Shown piece after piece: positions 55,703 through 64,000 of a DNA stretch of 64,000 nt; position 1 is the stretch's first letter, and the number at the start of each line of letters is the position of its first letter. The notes under the pieces were generated by a model. That model was given only the letters and a program-made list of their open reading frames with translations, had not been told where the DNA came from and did not search any database. Position numbers and translations under genes: made by a program. The stretch is from Polyangiaceae bacterium (GTDB lineage: Bacteria; Myxococcota_A; Polyangia; Polyangiales; Polyangiaceae): the NCBI GenBank assembly GCA_023150915.1, contig JAKLKA010000025.1, forward strand, positions 1-64,000, written 5' to 3'.

Positions 55703-57331
55703 ATGAGTCGAACCGAGCACGACGTCATCATCATCGGGGGCGGCCATCACGGCTTGACCTGCGCGGCCTATCTGGCGCGCGCCGGCGTGGACGTGTGCAT
55801 TCTCGAAGGGCGCCACGAGTGGGGCGGTGCGGTGTACACCGCAGAGGTCACCGCGCCGGGCTTCTGCCACAACATCCATGCGAACTTCATGGAGTTCCTG
55901 CACATCATGCCGTTCTTCGCGGACTTCGATCTGCCCAGTCTCGGCGCGCGCACCATCCATCCGGAAATTCAGGCCGGCATTGCCTTCAAAGACGGCCGCC
56001 CCCCGGTGCTGATCTACCGAAACGACATGATCGAAGAGACGGCCAAGAGCTTCGCCGTCTACTCGAAGCACGACGCCGACGCTTGGCGCGAGCTGAAGGC
56101 GAAGGCCAACATGTTCGAGCTGGTGATGGCCGCCGCGCTCTACACGCCGCCCGCCAAGTGGAACCCGAGCGAGAGCCTGCCGAACCCCATGCTGGCCACC
56201 CAGAGCTCGTTCAGCATGTTCGGGCTCGACGAAGAGATGGCGTTCAAGACGGTGCGCGACTGCATCGACGAGTACTTCGAGGCCGACGAGGTGCGTGCCC
56301 TGCTCTATCGCGTGGCCATCGAGTTCGCGGCTCCCAGCCTGGAATGGCCCGGGTCGGGCTACTTCTTCCTGTTCGCGTGCCTGTTCATGCCCGGGTGCTG
56401 GCGCATGATGGTGGGCGGCACGCACCGCCTGAACGGCGCCATGGTCACGGCGTGCATCCAGGCAGGGGTGACCATGCGCGAGTCGAGCCGAGTGAAGCGC
56501 ATCGTGCTCGAGGGCGGGCGGGCGGCGGGTGTCGAGCTGGTCGACGGCAAGCGCCTGATGGCGAGGCGCGCGGTGGTCAGCGCCATTGGCCTGAAAGACA
56601 CGCTGCTCGACATGGTGGGGGCCGAGCACCTGTCGGACTACACGCGGCGGCGCGCAACGCACTTCAAAGAGGGGCCCGACCAGGTGCTGGGGTCGGTGGC
56701 CATGGCGCTGCACGAGCCGCCCAAGTACAAGAGCGCGCGCTGGGACCCGGGCATCGACCGCGCCTGGTACCAGGTGGTCGGGTACGACAGCGCCAAGGAC
56801 GTGCTCGACTACTGCCGCGCGGGCCACTGTGATCGCGTTCCCGAGTTGCCCGCGGCGGCGGTGTGGGTCAACTCGCTGTGGGACGCGACCCAGGCCCCCC
56901 CGGGCAAGCACAACCTGACCGGGTGGTACTTCTTCCCCAAGGCGAGCGCGCTCAGCGAGGCCGAGTGGGAAGAGGTGCGGGGGACCTACAACGACAGGTT
57001 CTTGCGTTTGTACGGCGAGTTCGCCCCGAACATGACCCGCGAGAACGTGATCGCCGACTACCTGCACACGCCGCTGGATCAAGAGCGCGGCATGCGCATG
57101 CGCGAAGGCGACTTCGGTCACGGCGCCATGAGCCTGGATCAGGTGATGGGCCTTCGCCCCTTCGCCGGGGTGGCGCACCACGGCACCGAAGTCCCGGGGC
57201 TCTACCTGGCGGGCAGCTGCATGCACCCCGGTGGGGGCGTCACGGCTGCGTGCGGCTACAACGCCGTCAAGGTGCTGTGCCAAGACCTGGGGCTGCCACC
57301 GGTGTGGCAAAACCCCAGAAGGTTCTACTGA
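55703..57331 (+). CDS. Phytoene-desaturase/retinol-saturase-like flavoprotein 1
   Basis: 542 residues. N-terminal FAD-binding motif DVIIIGGGHHGLTCAAYLARAGVDVCILEGRHEWGG and a C-terminal GLYLAGSCMHPGGGVTAACGYNAVK, the hallmark of CrtI/RetSat-type FAD enzymes. Two hydrophobic stretches near the middle (YFFLFACLFMPGCWRMMVGG) fit membrane contact. These enzymes desaturate, saturate or isomerise isoprenoid or other apolar chains. No carotenoid synthesis gene (crtB, crtE) is nearby. ATG at 55703. Followed after 8 bp by a related gene. Confidence 0.88.
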   Translation: MSRTEHDVIIIGGGHHGLTCAAYLARAGVDVCILEGRHEWGGAVYTAEVTAPGFCHNIHANFMEFLHIMPFFADFDLPSLGARTIHPEIQAGIAFKDGRPPVLIYRNDMIEETAKSFAVYSKHDADAWRELKAKANMFELVMAAALYTPPAKWNPSESLPNPMLATQSSFSMFGLDEEMAFKTVRDCIDEYFEADEVRALLYRVAIEFAAPSLEWPGSGYFFLFACLFMPGCWRMMVGGTHRLNGAMVTACIQAGVTMRESSRVKRIVLEGGRAAGVELVDGKRLMARRAVVSAIGLKDTLLDMVGAEHLSDYTRRRATHFKEGPDQVLGSVAMALHEPPKYKSARWDPGIDRAWYQVVGYDSAKDVLDYCRAGHCDRVPELPAAAVWVNSLWDATQAPPGKHNLTGWYFFPKASALSEAEWEEVRGTYNDRFLRLYGEFAPNMTRENVIADYLHTPLDQERGMRMREGDFGHGAMSLDQVMGLRPFAGVAHHGTEVPGLYLAGSCMHPGGGVTAACGYNAVKVLCQDLGLPPVWQNPRRFY

Positions 57332-57339
57332 GGCGCGCC

Positions 57340-58944
57340 ATGGGCATGTTCGATCAAGGTTTCGACGCGATCATCATCGGCGCAGGCCACAACGGCATGG
57401 CGCTGGCAGCGTATTTGGCCAAGTCGGGTTGGTCGGTGGCCGTGCTCGAGCGCCGAACCGAAGAGGGCGGCGGGCTTTGCACCGAAGAGGTGACCGAGCC
57501 GAACTTCTTGCACAACCTGCACTCGAACTATCACTCGCTGGTCGGCATCTGCCCGGTCTACGACGACCTCGAGCTGACCGAGAACGGCGTCGAGTACGGC
57601 CACCCCGACGTGCAGATGGGCAGCATCTTCGACGACGGGACGGCGCTGACCATCCACACCGACATGCGGAAGACGGCCGCCAGCTTCGCGCGGTTCTCAC
57701 AGAAAGACGCCGACACCTGGATGCGCCTCTGGGACGAGGTCTGCGGATACATGGACCTGATGGTGCGCACGTTGATGTACGCGCCGCCGATTGCGCTGAA
57801 CGACATCACCCGGGCCCTGGCGTCGTGGGGCGTGGAAGACAAGAGCGAGTTCTTGGCAGCACGGCTGCGCTCGATGAGCGTGGCCGAGTTCTTGGACAAG
57901 CACTTCGAGAACGACCGCATCAAGGCCATGCTGGCGTTCCACGCGGCGATCTGCGCCTATCAGCCCCACGTCAAGGGGCTGGCCGTGACCTATCCGGTGC
58001 TGCTCGGAAAGATCGCCAACTGGCACGTGTGCAAGGGCGGGAGCCACCGCCTGGCCCACGCTCTGATGCGGGTCATCGTCAAGGCCGGCGGGCGGGTCTT
58101 CCCGCAGGTGCCGGTGACCCAGATCGTGGTCGAGGGTGGCCGCGCGGTCGGCGTGATGACCCCCGATGGCTTCGTGCGGGCGCACAAGCTGGTCGCCTCG
58201 AGCATCGACGTGAACCAGACTTTCGAAACGTTGCTCGAGCCCCAGTTCGTGCCCGAGCGCACGCGGCGCGAGGTTGCCGACGTGCAGTACCAGGACGCCA
58301 CGCTGTTCAACGTGCACGTCGCGATGAACGGCCTGCCACGCTACAAGGCGGCGGCGTTCGACCCGGACATCGATCGCGCCTGGATCCTGAACATCGGCTT
58401 CGAGAGCCTGGCCGACTTCGAGCACGAGTTCGCCCAGGCGCGGGCGGGGCGCCTGCCCAAGCGGCCGCGGCTGAACGCGGCCGTGAACTCGCTCTACGAT
58501 CCGACCGACGCGCCCGCGGGGAAGGCCACGGGCCTGTTGCGCGTGTTCGCACCGTTCGCGCTCGAAGATGGCGGCGCCGAAGCCTGGGGCCGCGTCTCGC
58601 GACAGTATGGCGAGGCCTGCCTCGCGCGCTGGCGCGAGGTCATGATCGACGACGACGCGCAGAGCATCGTGCGGCGCTTCTCCACCGAGTCGCCCCACGA
58701 GATCAGCCAGAAGATGATCAACTACCGCTTCGGCGACTGGATGGTCGGGCGCATTCACCCCAAGAACCTGCTCGAACACCGCCCTACCGACGAGCTGGCC
58801 GGGTACCGCACGCCCATCTCGGGGCTGTACCTGTGCGGCGCGTCGCAGCACCCGCACGGCTACATCACCTTCGCCCCGGGCTACAATGCGCTGGGGGTGA
58901 TCGCCGAGGACATGGGCATCGACAAATGGTGGGATCGGGTGTGA
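57340..58944 (+). CDS. Phytoene-desaturase/retinol-saturase-like flavoprotein 2
   Basis: 534 residues, a paralogue of the preceding protein. FAD motif DAIIIGAGHNGMALAAYLAKSGWSVAVLERRTEEGG; C-terminal GLYLCGASQHPHGYITFAPGYNALGV. Shared landmarks are HNLHSNYHSL against HNIHANFMEF and KGGSHRLAHALMRVI against VGGTHRLNGAMV. Two different subunits of one family suggest a heterodimer or two successive steps on the same substrate. Its TGA overlaps the GTG of the next gene (GTGA at 58941). Confidence 0.88.
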   Translation: MGMFDQGFDAIIIGAGHNGMALAAYLAKSGWSVAVLERRTEEGGGLCTEEVTEPNFLHNLHSNYHSLVGICPVYDDLELTENGVEYGHPDVQMGSIFDDGTALTIHTDMRKTAASFARFSQKDADTWMRLWDEVCGYMDLMVRTLMYAPPIALNDITRALASWGVEDKSEFLAARLRSMSVAEFLDKHFENDRIKAMLAFHAAICAYQPHVKGLAVTYPVLLGKIANWHVCKGGSHRLAHALMRVIVKAGGRVFPQVPVTQIVVEGGRAVGVMTPDGFVRAHKLVASSIDVNQTFETLLEPQFVPERTRREVADVQYQDATLFNVHVAMNGLPRYKAAAFDPDIDRAWILNIGFESLADFEHEFAQARAGRLPKRPRLNAAVNSLYDPTDAPAGKATGLLRVFAPFALEDGGAEAWGRVSRQYGEACLARWREVMIDDDAQSIVRRFSTESPHEISQKMINYRFGDWMVGRIHPKNLLEHRPTDELAGYRTPISGLYLCGASQHPHGYITFAPGYNALGVIAEDMGIDKWWDRV

Positions 58945-59435
58945 CCGAGCGCCCGCGCGTCGAGCTGATCGGCGCCGACTCGGCCAGCGGGTTGGCCGAT
59001 TTGCTTCACCAGTTCTTGGAGCAGACGGTCGACGCTTCCGATCAGAAGGCCGAAGCTGCCCGGGCTCTGAGGGGAGCGGTGGTGGTGCGTGCGGCGGAAG
59101 ACGAGGCGATCGCCGTGCGCATTGCCTTCCAGGGCGATCGGATCGAGCTGCGAGACATCGGCACCGAGGCCACGGGCTCCACCCCGAGCATCCAGGGCGA
59201 CTTCTTGTCGGTGGCCCACGTGACCAGCGGGCAGGCCAGCCCCATGGCGCTGGTGCTCAGCCGCCAGCTCCGCGTGTCGTTTGGCCTGGGTCAGCTGCCG
59301 TTCCTGTTCCGCGTGCTCGGTTTCATGCGGGTCGACGACGGGTCCGACCGGCCCCGCCGCGTCCCTCTGCTCGTACTCGTACTCGTGCCCGTGTTCGTAC
59401 TCGTGCTCGTACTCGTCTTCTTCCTCCGCAAGTGA
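58941..59435 (+). CDS. Tail-anchored SCP2-like lipid-binding protein
   Basis: 164 residues from the GTG at 58941, which overlaps the preceding stop. A helical start (GLADLLHQFLEQTVDASDQKAE) and an SCP2-like part (AVRIAFQGDRIELRDIG, SIQGDFLSVAHVTSGQASPMALVLSRQLRVSF) are followed by a basic stretch and a C-terminal hydrophobic segment, VPLLVLVLVPVFVLVLVLVF, then FLRK. The end has the form of a tail anchor. The protein would hold the lipid-binding domain against the inner membrane beside the two flavoproteins. The anchor is coded by a hexanucleotide repeat. Confidence 0.7.
   Translation: MTERPRVELIGADSASGLADLLHQFLEQTVDASDQKAEAARALRGAVVVRAAEDEAIAVRIAFQGDRIELRDIGTEATGSTPSIQGDFLSVAHVTSGQASPMALVLSRQLRVSFGLGQLPFLFRVLGFMRVDDGSDRPRRVPLLVLVLVPVFVLVLVLVFFLRK
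59370..59417 (+). repeat. Hexanucleotide tandem repeat coding a Leu-Val membrane anchor
   Basis: Eight 6-bp units of the form CTCGTA, with variants CTCGTG, CCCGTG, TTCGTA and CTCGTC, code for alternating Leu-Val. Copy-number change would lengthen or shorten the membrane helix in steps of two residues without altering the frame. Confidence 0.9.
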
Positions 59436-59447
59436 CTCAGAGGTCCC

Positions 59448-59894
59448 ATGCCCGCCATCTATTCCGACGCTTGGTACGACGACATGAAAGCGCTGATCAA
59501 CGGATCGGCCGAGTTCAAGAAGCTGGCGCCGAAACAGCGCGCAGTCATGACGCTGGAGGTGGTCGGCGACGGCAAGAGCCCGTACGTGCCGAGTGGTGCA
59601 GAGCTCTACTTCCTGGTGGTCCTCGACGGTGGCGAGGTGGCCGAGTACCGGGCCCTTCCCGAGCGCCATGACGGCAAGGGGCTGGGCTTCCGCTTCACCG
59701 CGCCGGCGACGGTGTGGGAGAACATCGCAGCCGGGCTCTTGGACCCCATCACCTGCGGTTTGCGCGGCCAGATCAAGATCCGCGGTGACATGCGCTTTTT
59801 GATGCAGAACGCCGACGCGGTGAAGATCTTGGTCGACCTGTATGGCCGGCAAGGCCGGACCGAGTGGCCCCAGGGCAAGCCGCCCTACGCCTGA
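59448..59894 (+). CDS. SCP2 sterol-binding domain protein
   Basis: 148 residues, a soluble SCP2-fold protein: MKALINGSAEFKKLAPKQRAVMTLEVVGD, ELYFLVVLDGGEVAEYRALP, TAPATVWENIAAGLLDPITCGLRGQIKIRGDMRFLMQNADAVKILVDLY. Proteins of this fold hold a lipid tail in a central tunnel and often work with lipid-modifying enzymes. It lies 12 bp after the tail-anchored SCP2-like gene and belongs to the same operon. ATG at 59448. Confidence 0.88.
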   Translation: MPAIYSDAWYDDMKALINGSAEFKKLAPKQRAVMTLEVVGDGKSPYVPSGAELYFLVVLDGGEVAEYRALPERHDGKGLGFRFTAPATVWENIAAGLLDPITCGLRGQIKIRGDMRFLMQNADAVKILVDLYGRQGRTEWPQGKPPYA

Positions 59895-59972
59895 GCAACC
59901 GTCATTTACGGCACCGCGCCGACCGGTTACGCCAGGCGACAGGTGAGGGGTGTACCCCCGAAGGAGGCAGCG

Positions 59973-61340
59973 GTGAACGACAACGTGAAGTACACGCTCG
60001 ACGAGTCCCAGATCCCGAAGGCTTGGTACAACATCGCGGCAGATCTGCCGAAGCCGCCCGAGCCGCCGCTGCACCCCGGCACGGGCCAGCCCATCGGGCC
60101 CGACGACCTGGCGCCGCTCTTCCCGATGTCGCTGATCCAGCAAGAGGTTTCGACCGAGCGCTACATCGAGATCCCGGAGCCGATCCGTGACGTGTATCGC
60201 CAGTGGCGTGTGACGCCGCTCTATCGCGCGCGCCGCCTGGAGAAGGCGCTGGGGACGCCCGCGAAGATCTACTACAAGTACGAGGGCACGAGCCCGAGCG
60301 GCAGCCACAAGCCGAACACCGCCGTGGCCCAGGCTTTCTACAACAAGGAAGCGGGGGTGAAGCGCATCAGCACCGAGACCGGCGCCGGTCAGTGGGGCTC
60401 GTCGTTGGCCTTCGCCGGCGCGCTGTTCGGGATCGAGGTCAAGGTCTACATGGTCAAGGTCAGCTTCAACCAGAAGCCGTACCGCAAGGCACTGATGCAG
60501 GCCTACGGCGCCGAGTGTGTGGCGAGCCCGAGCACCGAAACCGAGTCGGGTCGCGCCATCTTGGCGAAGTTCCCCGACAGCCCCGGCAGCCTGGGCATTG
60601 CCATCAGCGAAGCCGTGGAGGTCGCCGCGAAGAACGACGACACGAAATACGCGCTCGGCAGCGTGCTGAACCACGTGCTCTTGCACCAGAGCGTGATCGG
60701 GATCGAGGCCCTGAAACAGATGGAGGTCGCCGGCGACTATCCCGACGTGGTGATCGGCTGCGCCGGGGGCGGGTCGAACTTCGCTGGCCTTGCCTTCCCC
60801 TTCCTGGGCGAGCAACTGCGCGGTGGCAAGAAGGTGCGCGTCATTGCCTGCGAGCCGGCGGCGTGTCCCAGCCTCACCCGCGGCAAGTTCGCCTACGACT
60901 TTGGCGACACCGGGCACCTGACCCCGCTGGTGAAGATGCACACTCTGGGCTCCACCTTCATTCCGCCCGGCTTCCACGCCGGCGGTCTGCGCTATCACGG
61001 CATGGCGCCGCTGGTCAGCCACGTCCACGAGCTCGGGCTGATGGAGGCGAAGGCCTTCCACCAGAAGGGGTGCTTCGAAGCCGCTCTCGAATTCGCACGC
61101 GCCGAAGGCATCATCCCGGCGCCCGAGTCGAGCCACGCGGTGAAGTGCGCGATGGACGAAGCGCTGCGCTGCCGTGACGAGGGCGTGTCGCGCGTCATCT
61201 TGTTCAACCTGTCCGGGCACGGGCACTTCGACATGGGCGCCTACACCGACTTCTTGAGCGGCAAGCTCGAGGACAAGGACTACGACGAGAAGGCCCTCTC
61301 CGAGGCGCTGGCGCAGCTGCCCCCGGTGGCGGCGGGCTGA
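59973..61340 (+). CDS. trpB: TrpB2-like tryptophan synthase beta chain (PLP-dependent)
   Basis: 455 residues, the size of the TrpB2 subfamily, longer than classical TrpB (about 400). The PLP lysine is in [11 protein letters not shown]; the phosphate-binding loop is [34 protein letters not shown] carries the catalytic Glu. TrpB2 makes tryptophan from indole and serine, or acts on phosphoserine in some lineages. No trpA is nearby. GGAGG about 7 bases upstream sets the GTG at 59973. It follows the SCP2 gene by 78 bp and may have its own promoter. Confidence 0.9.
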   Translation: MNDNVKYTLDESQIPKAWYNIAADLPKPPEPPLHPGTGQPIGPDDLAPLFPMSLIQQEVSTERYIEIPEPIRDVYRQWRVTPLYRARRLEKALGTPAKIYYKYEGTSPSGSHKPNTAVAQAFYNKEAGVKRISTETGAGQWGSSLAFAGALFGIEVKVYMVKVSFNQKPYRKALMQAYGAECVASPSTETESGRAILAKFPDSPGSLGIAISEAVEVAAKNDDTKYALGSVLNHVLLHQSVIGIEALKQMEVAGDYPDVVIGCAGGGSNFAGLAFPFLGEQLRGGKKVRVIACEPAACPSLTRGKFAYDFGDTGHLTPLVKMHTLGSTFIPPGFHAGGLRYHGMAPLVSHVHELGLMEAKAFHQKGCFEAALEFARAEGIIPAPESSHAVKCAMDEALRCRDEGVSRVILFNLSGHGHFDMGAYTDFLSGKLEDKDYDEKALSEALAQLPPVAAG

Positions 61341-61344
61341 GCCG

Positions 61345-61395
61345 CGAACGGCGGCCGAGGCCCGCGTCCCGGCGGGCTTCGGCGCCGGCCGTTCG
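61345..61395. terminator. Long hairpin between convergent genes, likely bidirectional terminator
   Basis: Outer arms CGAACGGC (61345-61352) and GCCGTTCG (61388-61395) pair perfectly. Inside them GCCGA pairs with TCGGC and GCCCGC with GCGGGC around a short loop. The structure fills the 58 bp between the trpB stop and the stop of the minus-strand lipoprotein gene. Confidence 0.7.
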
Positions 61396-61398
61396 GCG

Positions 61399-62277
61399 TC
61401 AGGGCGCCGGTCGAGTCGGCGCGCCCAGCAGCACCTTCTGCGGCCCCTCTTGGATCAAGTCGGCGAGCAGATCGCGCTGGGCGGGGGTGAAGATGCCCAG
61501 CACCGCGTCGGTGCGACGGCTGGCCTCGGTGAAGCGAGCGCGGAGCAGCCGCGTCTTCTTCTCGCGGAAGGTGTCGAGGGCCGTCGCGAAGTCGTCGGTT
61601 TCGAAGGCAGTGGCCAGCTCGAGCAGTTCGTCGCGGCTCGGGTGGAGCCGCTGCCGGCTCTCGCCCAGCTCTTGCTTGATCCGTTTCAGCTGTTCCACCT
61701 GCAGCGCCGACAACATCAGGTGGGCCGCCACGCGCTCGAACCCGCGACGGTCGTGGCGCTCGGCCTGGGACCGGTACTTCTCGTCGATGCGACGGCGCAG
61801 CTCGACCGCGATGGAGGCGCGCTGCGTCGGGTCGAGCACGGCGTGCACCTCGACCAGGGCGTCGGTGCTGCGCCGCATGCGCTGCTCGACCGCGCCGGTG
61901 GCCTCGCGCACGGCCCGATCGAGCTCGGCGGGATCGGCACGGCCTGCTCGCACCACGGCGATGGCCGAGGCCCGGAGCTTGTCGCCCGCTTCGCGGCGGC
62001 CGCCGAGATCGGCCTCTAGCTCTTGGGAGACGACCCGAAGGCTTTGCTCTTGATCGGCCGTCAGGCCGCCATGGCTCTTGGCCACCTCGAGCACCACCCC
62101 CACGGGCCCGAGGAACGGGCGGTGCCCCTGGGACGCCAGCTCTTTCGCCGTGACTTCCTCCCCTGGGGGCTCGTCCCGCACTGCCACGGCGCAGGCAGCG
62201 GCGCTGAGCAGCGCGCCGGCGGCCACCGTGGCCAGGACCAGACGCAGCTTCTTTCGTGCTTGGGCTTGGCGCTTCAT
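61399..62277 (-). CDS. LTxxQ-type (Spy/CpxP-like) lipoprotein
   Basis: 292 residues. Basic N-terminus and lipobox LLSAAAC (Cys 29). The rest is almost wholly helical and has four LTxxQ-type elements: GLTADQEQSL, LDPTQRASIA, LSALQVEQLK and FTPAQRDLLA. This repeat is typical of periplasmic Spy/CpxP chaperones, which are usually about half this length, so it may be an internal duplication. It may sense or buffer envelope stress. ATG at 62277. Divergent from the ABC exporter genes, 71 bp away. Confidence 0.75.
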   Translation of the reverse strand: MKRQAQARKKLRLVLATVAAGALLSAAACAVAVRDEPPGEEVTAKELASQGHRPFLGPVGVVLEVAKSHGGLTADQEQSLRVVSQELEADLGGRREAGDKLRASAIAVVRAGRADPAELDRAVREATGAVEQRMRRSTDALVEVHAVLDPTQRASIAVELRRRIDEKYRSQAERHDRRGFERVAAHLMLSALQVEQLKRIKQELGESRQRLHPSRDELLELATAFETDDFATALDTFREKKTRLLRARFTEASRRTDAVLGIFTPAQRDLLADLIQEGPQKVLLGAPTRPAP

Positions 62278-62348
62278 GAAAGCCAGTCTAGGGCGTCTTT
62301 GCCGAAGCGCACGGGCCCTGGCCCGATCGAAACACTTCTTCACGAATC

Positions 62349-63236
62349 ATGAACCACGCTCAGAGCATCCGCCTGGTTGCCGCCTTCGACCTTCTCGAGT
62401 CACTCAGGTCTCGCAAGGCCATCGTGCTGCTGCTGCTCTATTTGATGGGCTCCCTGGGGGCGTCGGGCATCTTCATCCGGATCCTGATCGCGCTGCGCGA
62501 GCGGCTGGAAGAGGAAATCGGCCAGGCCGTGGACATGAAGCAACTGATGGAGAGCCCAGGCATGGCCCGCGTGGTCGGCGGGCTCACCGGCGACCTCGAC
62601 GTGGCCAAGGCCATCGTGACCATCCCACCCATGGCCTTGTTCTATGGCTGGCTGGCGATGAACTTCGTGCCGCTCCTGGTGCTGTTCACTTCGTCGGACT
62701 CCATCTCGGGGGATCTGAGCAGCGGCGCCGTGCGCTATTCGCTGTTCCGCACCGATCGCATCAGCTGGGCGCTGGGCAAGCTGGTGGGGCAGACCGCGCT
62801 GATGGCGGTCGGCGTGTTGGTGGGCGCGGTGGCCTGCTGGTGCACCGGTCTGATCTGGCTCGACAAGATGCCGGTCGCAGACACCGCCTACTGGCTGCTC
62901 AGGATCTCTGGGCGGGCCATCGTGTACAGCTTTGCGTATCTCGGCATGGCGATGTGCGCTTCTCAGCTCACTCGGACTCGGGCTCGGGCCGGAGCGCTGG
63001 CGCTGGTGATCATGTTCATTGCCGCCGCAGGGGGCAGCATCGTGCACGTCGAGCCCCTGGTGGAGCAGGCCCCCGCGCTGTTTCAGGTTCTTCAGAAGCT
63101 GTTTCCGAGCGGGCACCACCTCTCGCTCTGGCACCCACACTTGTCGCGCAGCCTGCCGGCCATGCTGGGCCTCTTCGCCATCGGGCTCGCGTTCTTTGCT
63201 CTGGGCTTCTGGCGCTTTGCTCGGAGGGACGCATGA
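62349..63236 (+). CDS. ABC-2 type transporter permease
   Basis: 295 residues with six predicted membrane helices (AIVLLLLYLMGSLGASGIF, MALFYGWLAMNFVPLLVLF, LMAVGVLVGAVACWCTGL, AIVYSFAYLGMAMCASQL, ALALVIMFIAAAGG, LGLFAIGLAFFALGFW). The DSISGDLSSGAVRYSLFRTDRISW segment is the conserved ABC-2 loop. A polar segment of about 60 residues lies between the first two helices. Substrate unknown. Its TGA overlaps the ATG of the ATPase gene (ATGA), so the two form one exporter. Confidence 0.9.
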   Translation: MNHAQSIRLVAAFDLLESLRSRKAIVLLLLYLMGSLGASGIFIRILIALRERLEEEIGQAVDMKQLMESPGMARVVGGLTGDLDVAKAIVTIPPMALFYGWLAMNFVPLLVLFTSSDSISGDLSSGAVRYSLFRTDRISWALGKLVGQTALMAVGVLVGAVACWCTGLIWLDKMPVADTAYWLLRISGRAIVYSFAYLGMAMCASQLTRTRARAGALALVIMFIAAAGGSIVHVEPLVEQAPALFQVLQKLFPSGHHLSLWHPHLSRSLPAMLGLFAIGLAFFALGFWRFARRDA

Positions 63237-64000
63237 GCGCGGCGCTGAAGATCCGGGGGCTGCGCAAGAGCTACGGCCGCACCGTGGCGCTCGACGGTCT
63301 CGACGTGACCATCCCCAAGGGAGCAATCTGCGGCTTCATCGGCCCGAACGGCGCCGGAAAGACCACCACCTTTGGCATCGTGGGCGGCTTGATCCGCGCC
63401 GACTCGGGCGAGGTCGACATCTTGGGCAAGGGCTCGCTGGCACCCCAGGCGCACCCCGGTCTGTTCACCATGCTGCCGCAGGATTGTGAGCTCAGCCCCC
63501 ACGTGTCGTTGCGACAGCTGCTCACGCACTACGGTCGCTTGCAGGGGCTCACCGCCGGCGAGGCCCGGAAAGAGGTCGATGCCAGGCTGGACGAGGTGGC
63601 GCTGACCGATCGCGCCGAAGCCCGCATCAAGACCCTGTCGCATGGCATGCGCCGGCGCGTGGCGATCGCACAGGCATTGCTCGGGTCCCCCAAGCTGGTG
63701 TTGCTCGACGAGCCGACCAGCGGGCTGGATCCCGAGCTGGTGCTGCGCATGCGCGACGTCTTCGCCTCTCACCGTGGCAAGCGCACACTGGTCGTCAGCT
63801 CGCACAATCTGCTCGAGCTCGAGGCGCTCTGCGACCACGTGGTCTTCATCCACGGCGGTCGCTGCACGCGCGCCGGGACCATGGCAGAGGTCACCGAGCA
63901 GGGGCTGATCATGCGCTACACGGTGGAGAAGAACGTGGACGTCACCCCGCTCGAGCAAGCCCAGGCCGGGCTCGAGATGGCGTGGGAAGGCACGACCCTG
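63233..64000 (+). CDS. ABC transporter ATP-binding protein (3'-partial)
   Basis: 256 residues are visible before the window ends. Walker A GPNGAGKTT, Q-loop TMLPQD, signature LSHGMRRR (in place of LSGGQ), Walker B LVLLDEPTSGLDPE and the H-switch SSHN are all present. It powers the permease coded just upstream, to which it is translationally coupled. Probable export of a lipid, peptide or other envelope compound; cannot be narrowed further. The C-terminus lies beyond base 64000. Confidence 0.93.
   Translation, partial: MSAALKIRGLRKSYGRTVALDGLDVTIPKGAICGFIGPNGAGKTTTFGIVGGLIRADSGEVDILGKGSLAPQAHPGLFTMLPQDCELSPHVSLRQLLTHYGRLQGLTAGEARKEVDARLDEVALTDRAEARIKTLSHGMRRRVAIAQALLGSPKLVLLDEPTSGLDPELVLRMRDVFASHRGKRTLVVSSHNLLELEALCDHVVFIHGGRCTRAGTMAEVTEQGLIMRYTVEKNVDVTPLEQAQAGLEMAWEGTTL

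Noticed and set aside
55703-58944. Carotenoid biosynthesis cluster
   Set aside because: Only desaturase-like flavoproteins are present; no phytoene synthase, GGPP synthase or cyclase gene is nearby, and SCP2 partners are not typical of such clusters.
59341-59435. Antisense protein rich in Tyr-Glu-His repeats opposite the Leu-Val anchor
   Set aside because: It is the mirror of the CTCGTA repeat in a frame without start signals or homology.

Overview
The window is about 64 kb of very GC-rich chromosome (roughly two thirds G+C, strong G/C preference at third codon positions). It most resembles a member of the Myxococcota (Polyangia / Sorangium-like). Indications are the many lipoproteins (about sixteen) with Gly/Ala-rich linkers and Cys-rich modules, an AgmX/PglI-type C-terminal domain, a MYXO-CTERM-like tail, a TIGR02265 protein, a membrane Ser/Thr kinase, hybrid histidine kinases and a DUF3634 protein. 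No rRNA, tRNA, CRISPR array, prophage or insertion sequence was recognised. The first gene is cut at its 5' end and the last (an ABC ATPase) at its 3' end.

Layout. 1-5 kb: end of a Cys-rich surface protein, then two ArsA/Get3-like ATPases on the minus strand with a HepT-MntA toxin-antitoxin pair between them on the plus strand, and a degraded PIN-toxin fragment nearby. 5-11 kb: SIMPL lipoprotein, small lipoprotein, adenylate cyclase, a DUF2330/AgmX fusion, a MAPEG protein and two hypothetical proteins. 11-18 kb, minus strand: operon of phosphoesterase lipoprotein, CBM9-like lipoprotein and Ser/Thr kinase; operon of an NDH-2-like flavoprotein and its ECF41 sigma factor with a recognisable ECF41 promoter; a MuiA-like lipoprotein. 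18-31 kb: 2,4-dienoyl-CoA reductase, CYTH lipoprotein, two hybrid histidine kinases, trans-sulfuration enzyme, SnoaL-like lipoprotein and aconitase. 31-42 kb: a C39-like/zinc-peptidase fusion, dps and oxyR back to back, an outer-membrane-like protein, a large Cys-rich lipoprotein, the sdhCAB operon, and an outer-membrane-like gene with a stop codon at its signal-peptide cleavage site. 42-55 kb: two SAM methyltransferases, an M20 peptidase, a GST, a secreted beta-propeller lipoprotein, a phospholipid scramblase homologue, a TIGR02265 protein, an M16 peptidase and several Cys- or Pro-rich lipoproteins. 55-61 kb: a compact operon of two phytoene-desaturase-like flavoproteins and two SCP2-type lipid-binding proteins, one with a C-terminal membrane anchor, followed by a TrpB2-like enzyme. 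61-64 kb: an LTxxQ (Spy/CpxP-like) lipoprotein divergent from an ABC-2 exporter.

How the genes fit together. Central metabolism (acnA, sdhCAB, fadH), oxidative-stress response (oxyR/dps, the ECF41 unit, MAPEG and GST) and envelope functions (lipoproteins, M16/M20 peptidases, exporter) dominate. The least explained unit is the flavoprotein/SCP2 operon, which looks like a membrane-bound system for reducing or isomerising an apolar lipid. Several genes show single-base frameshifts, mostly at short G/C runs, and one has an in-frame stop. These may be assembly errors and should be checked against reads before being read as biology.
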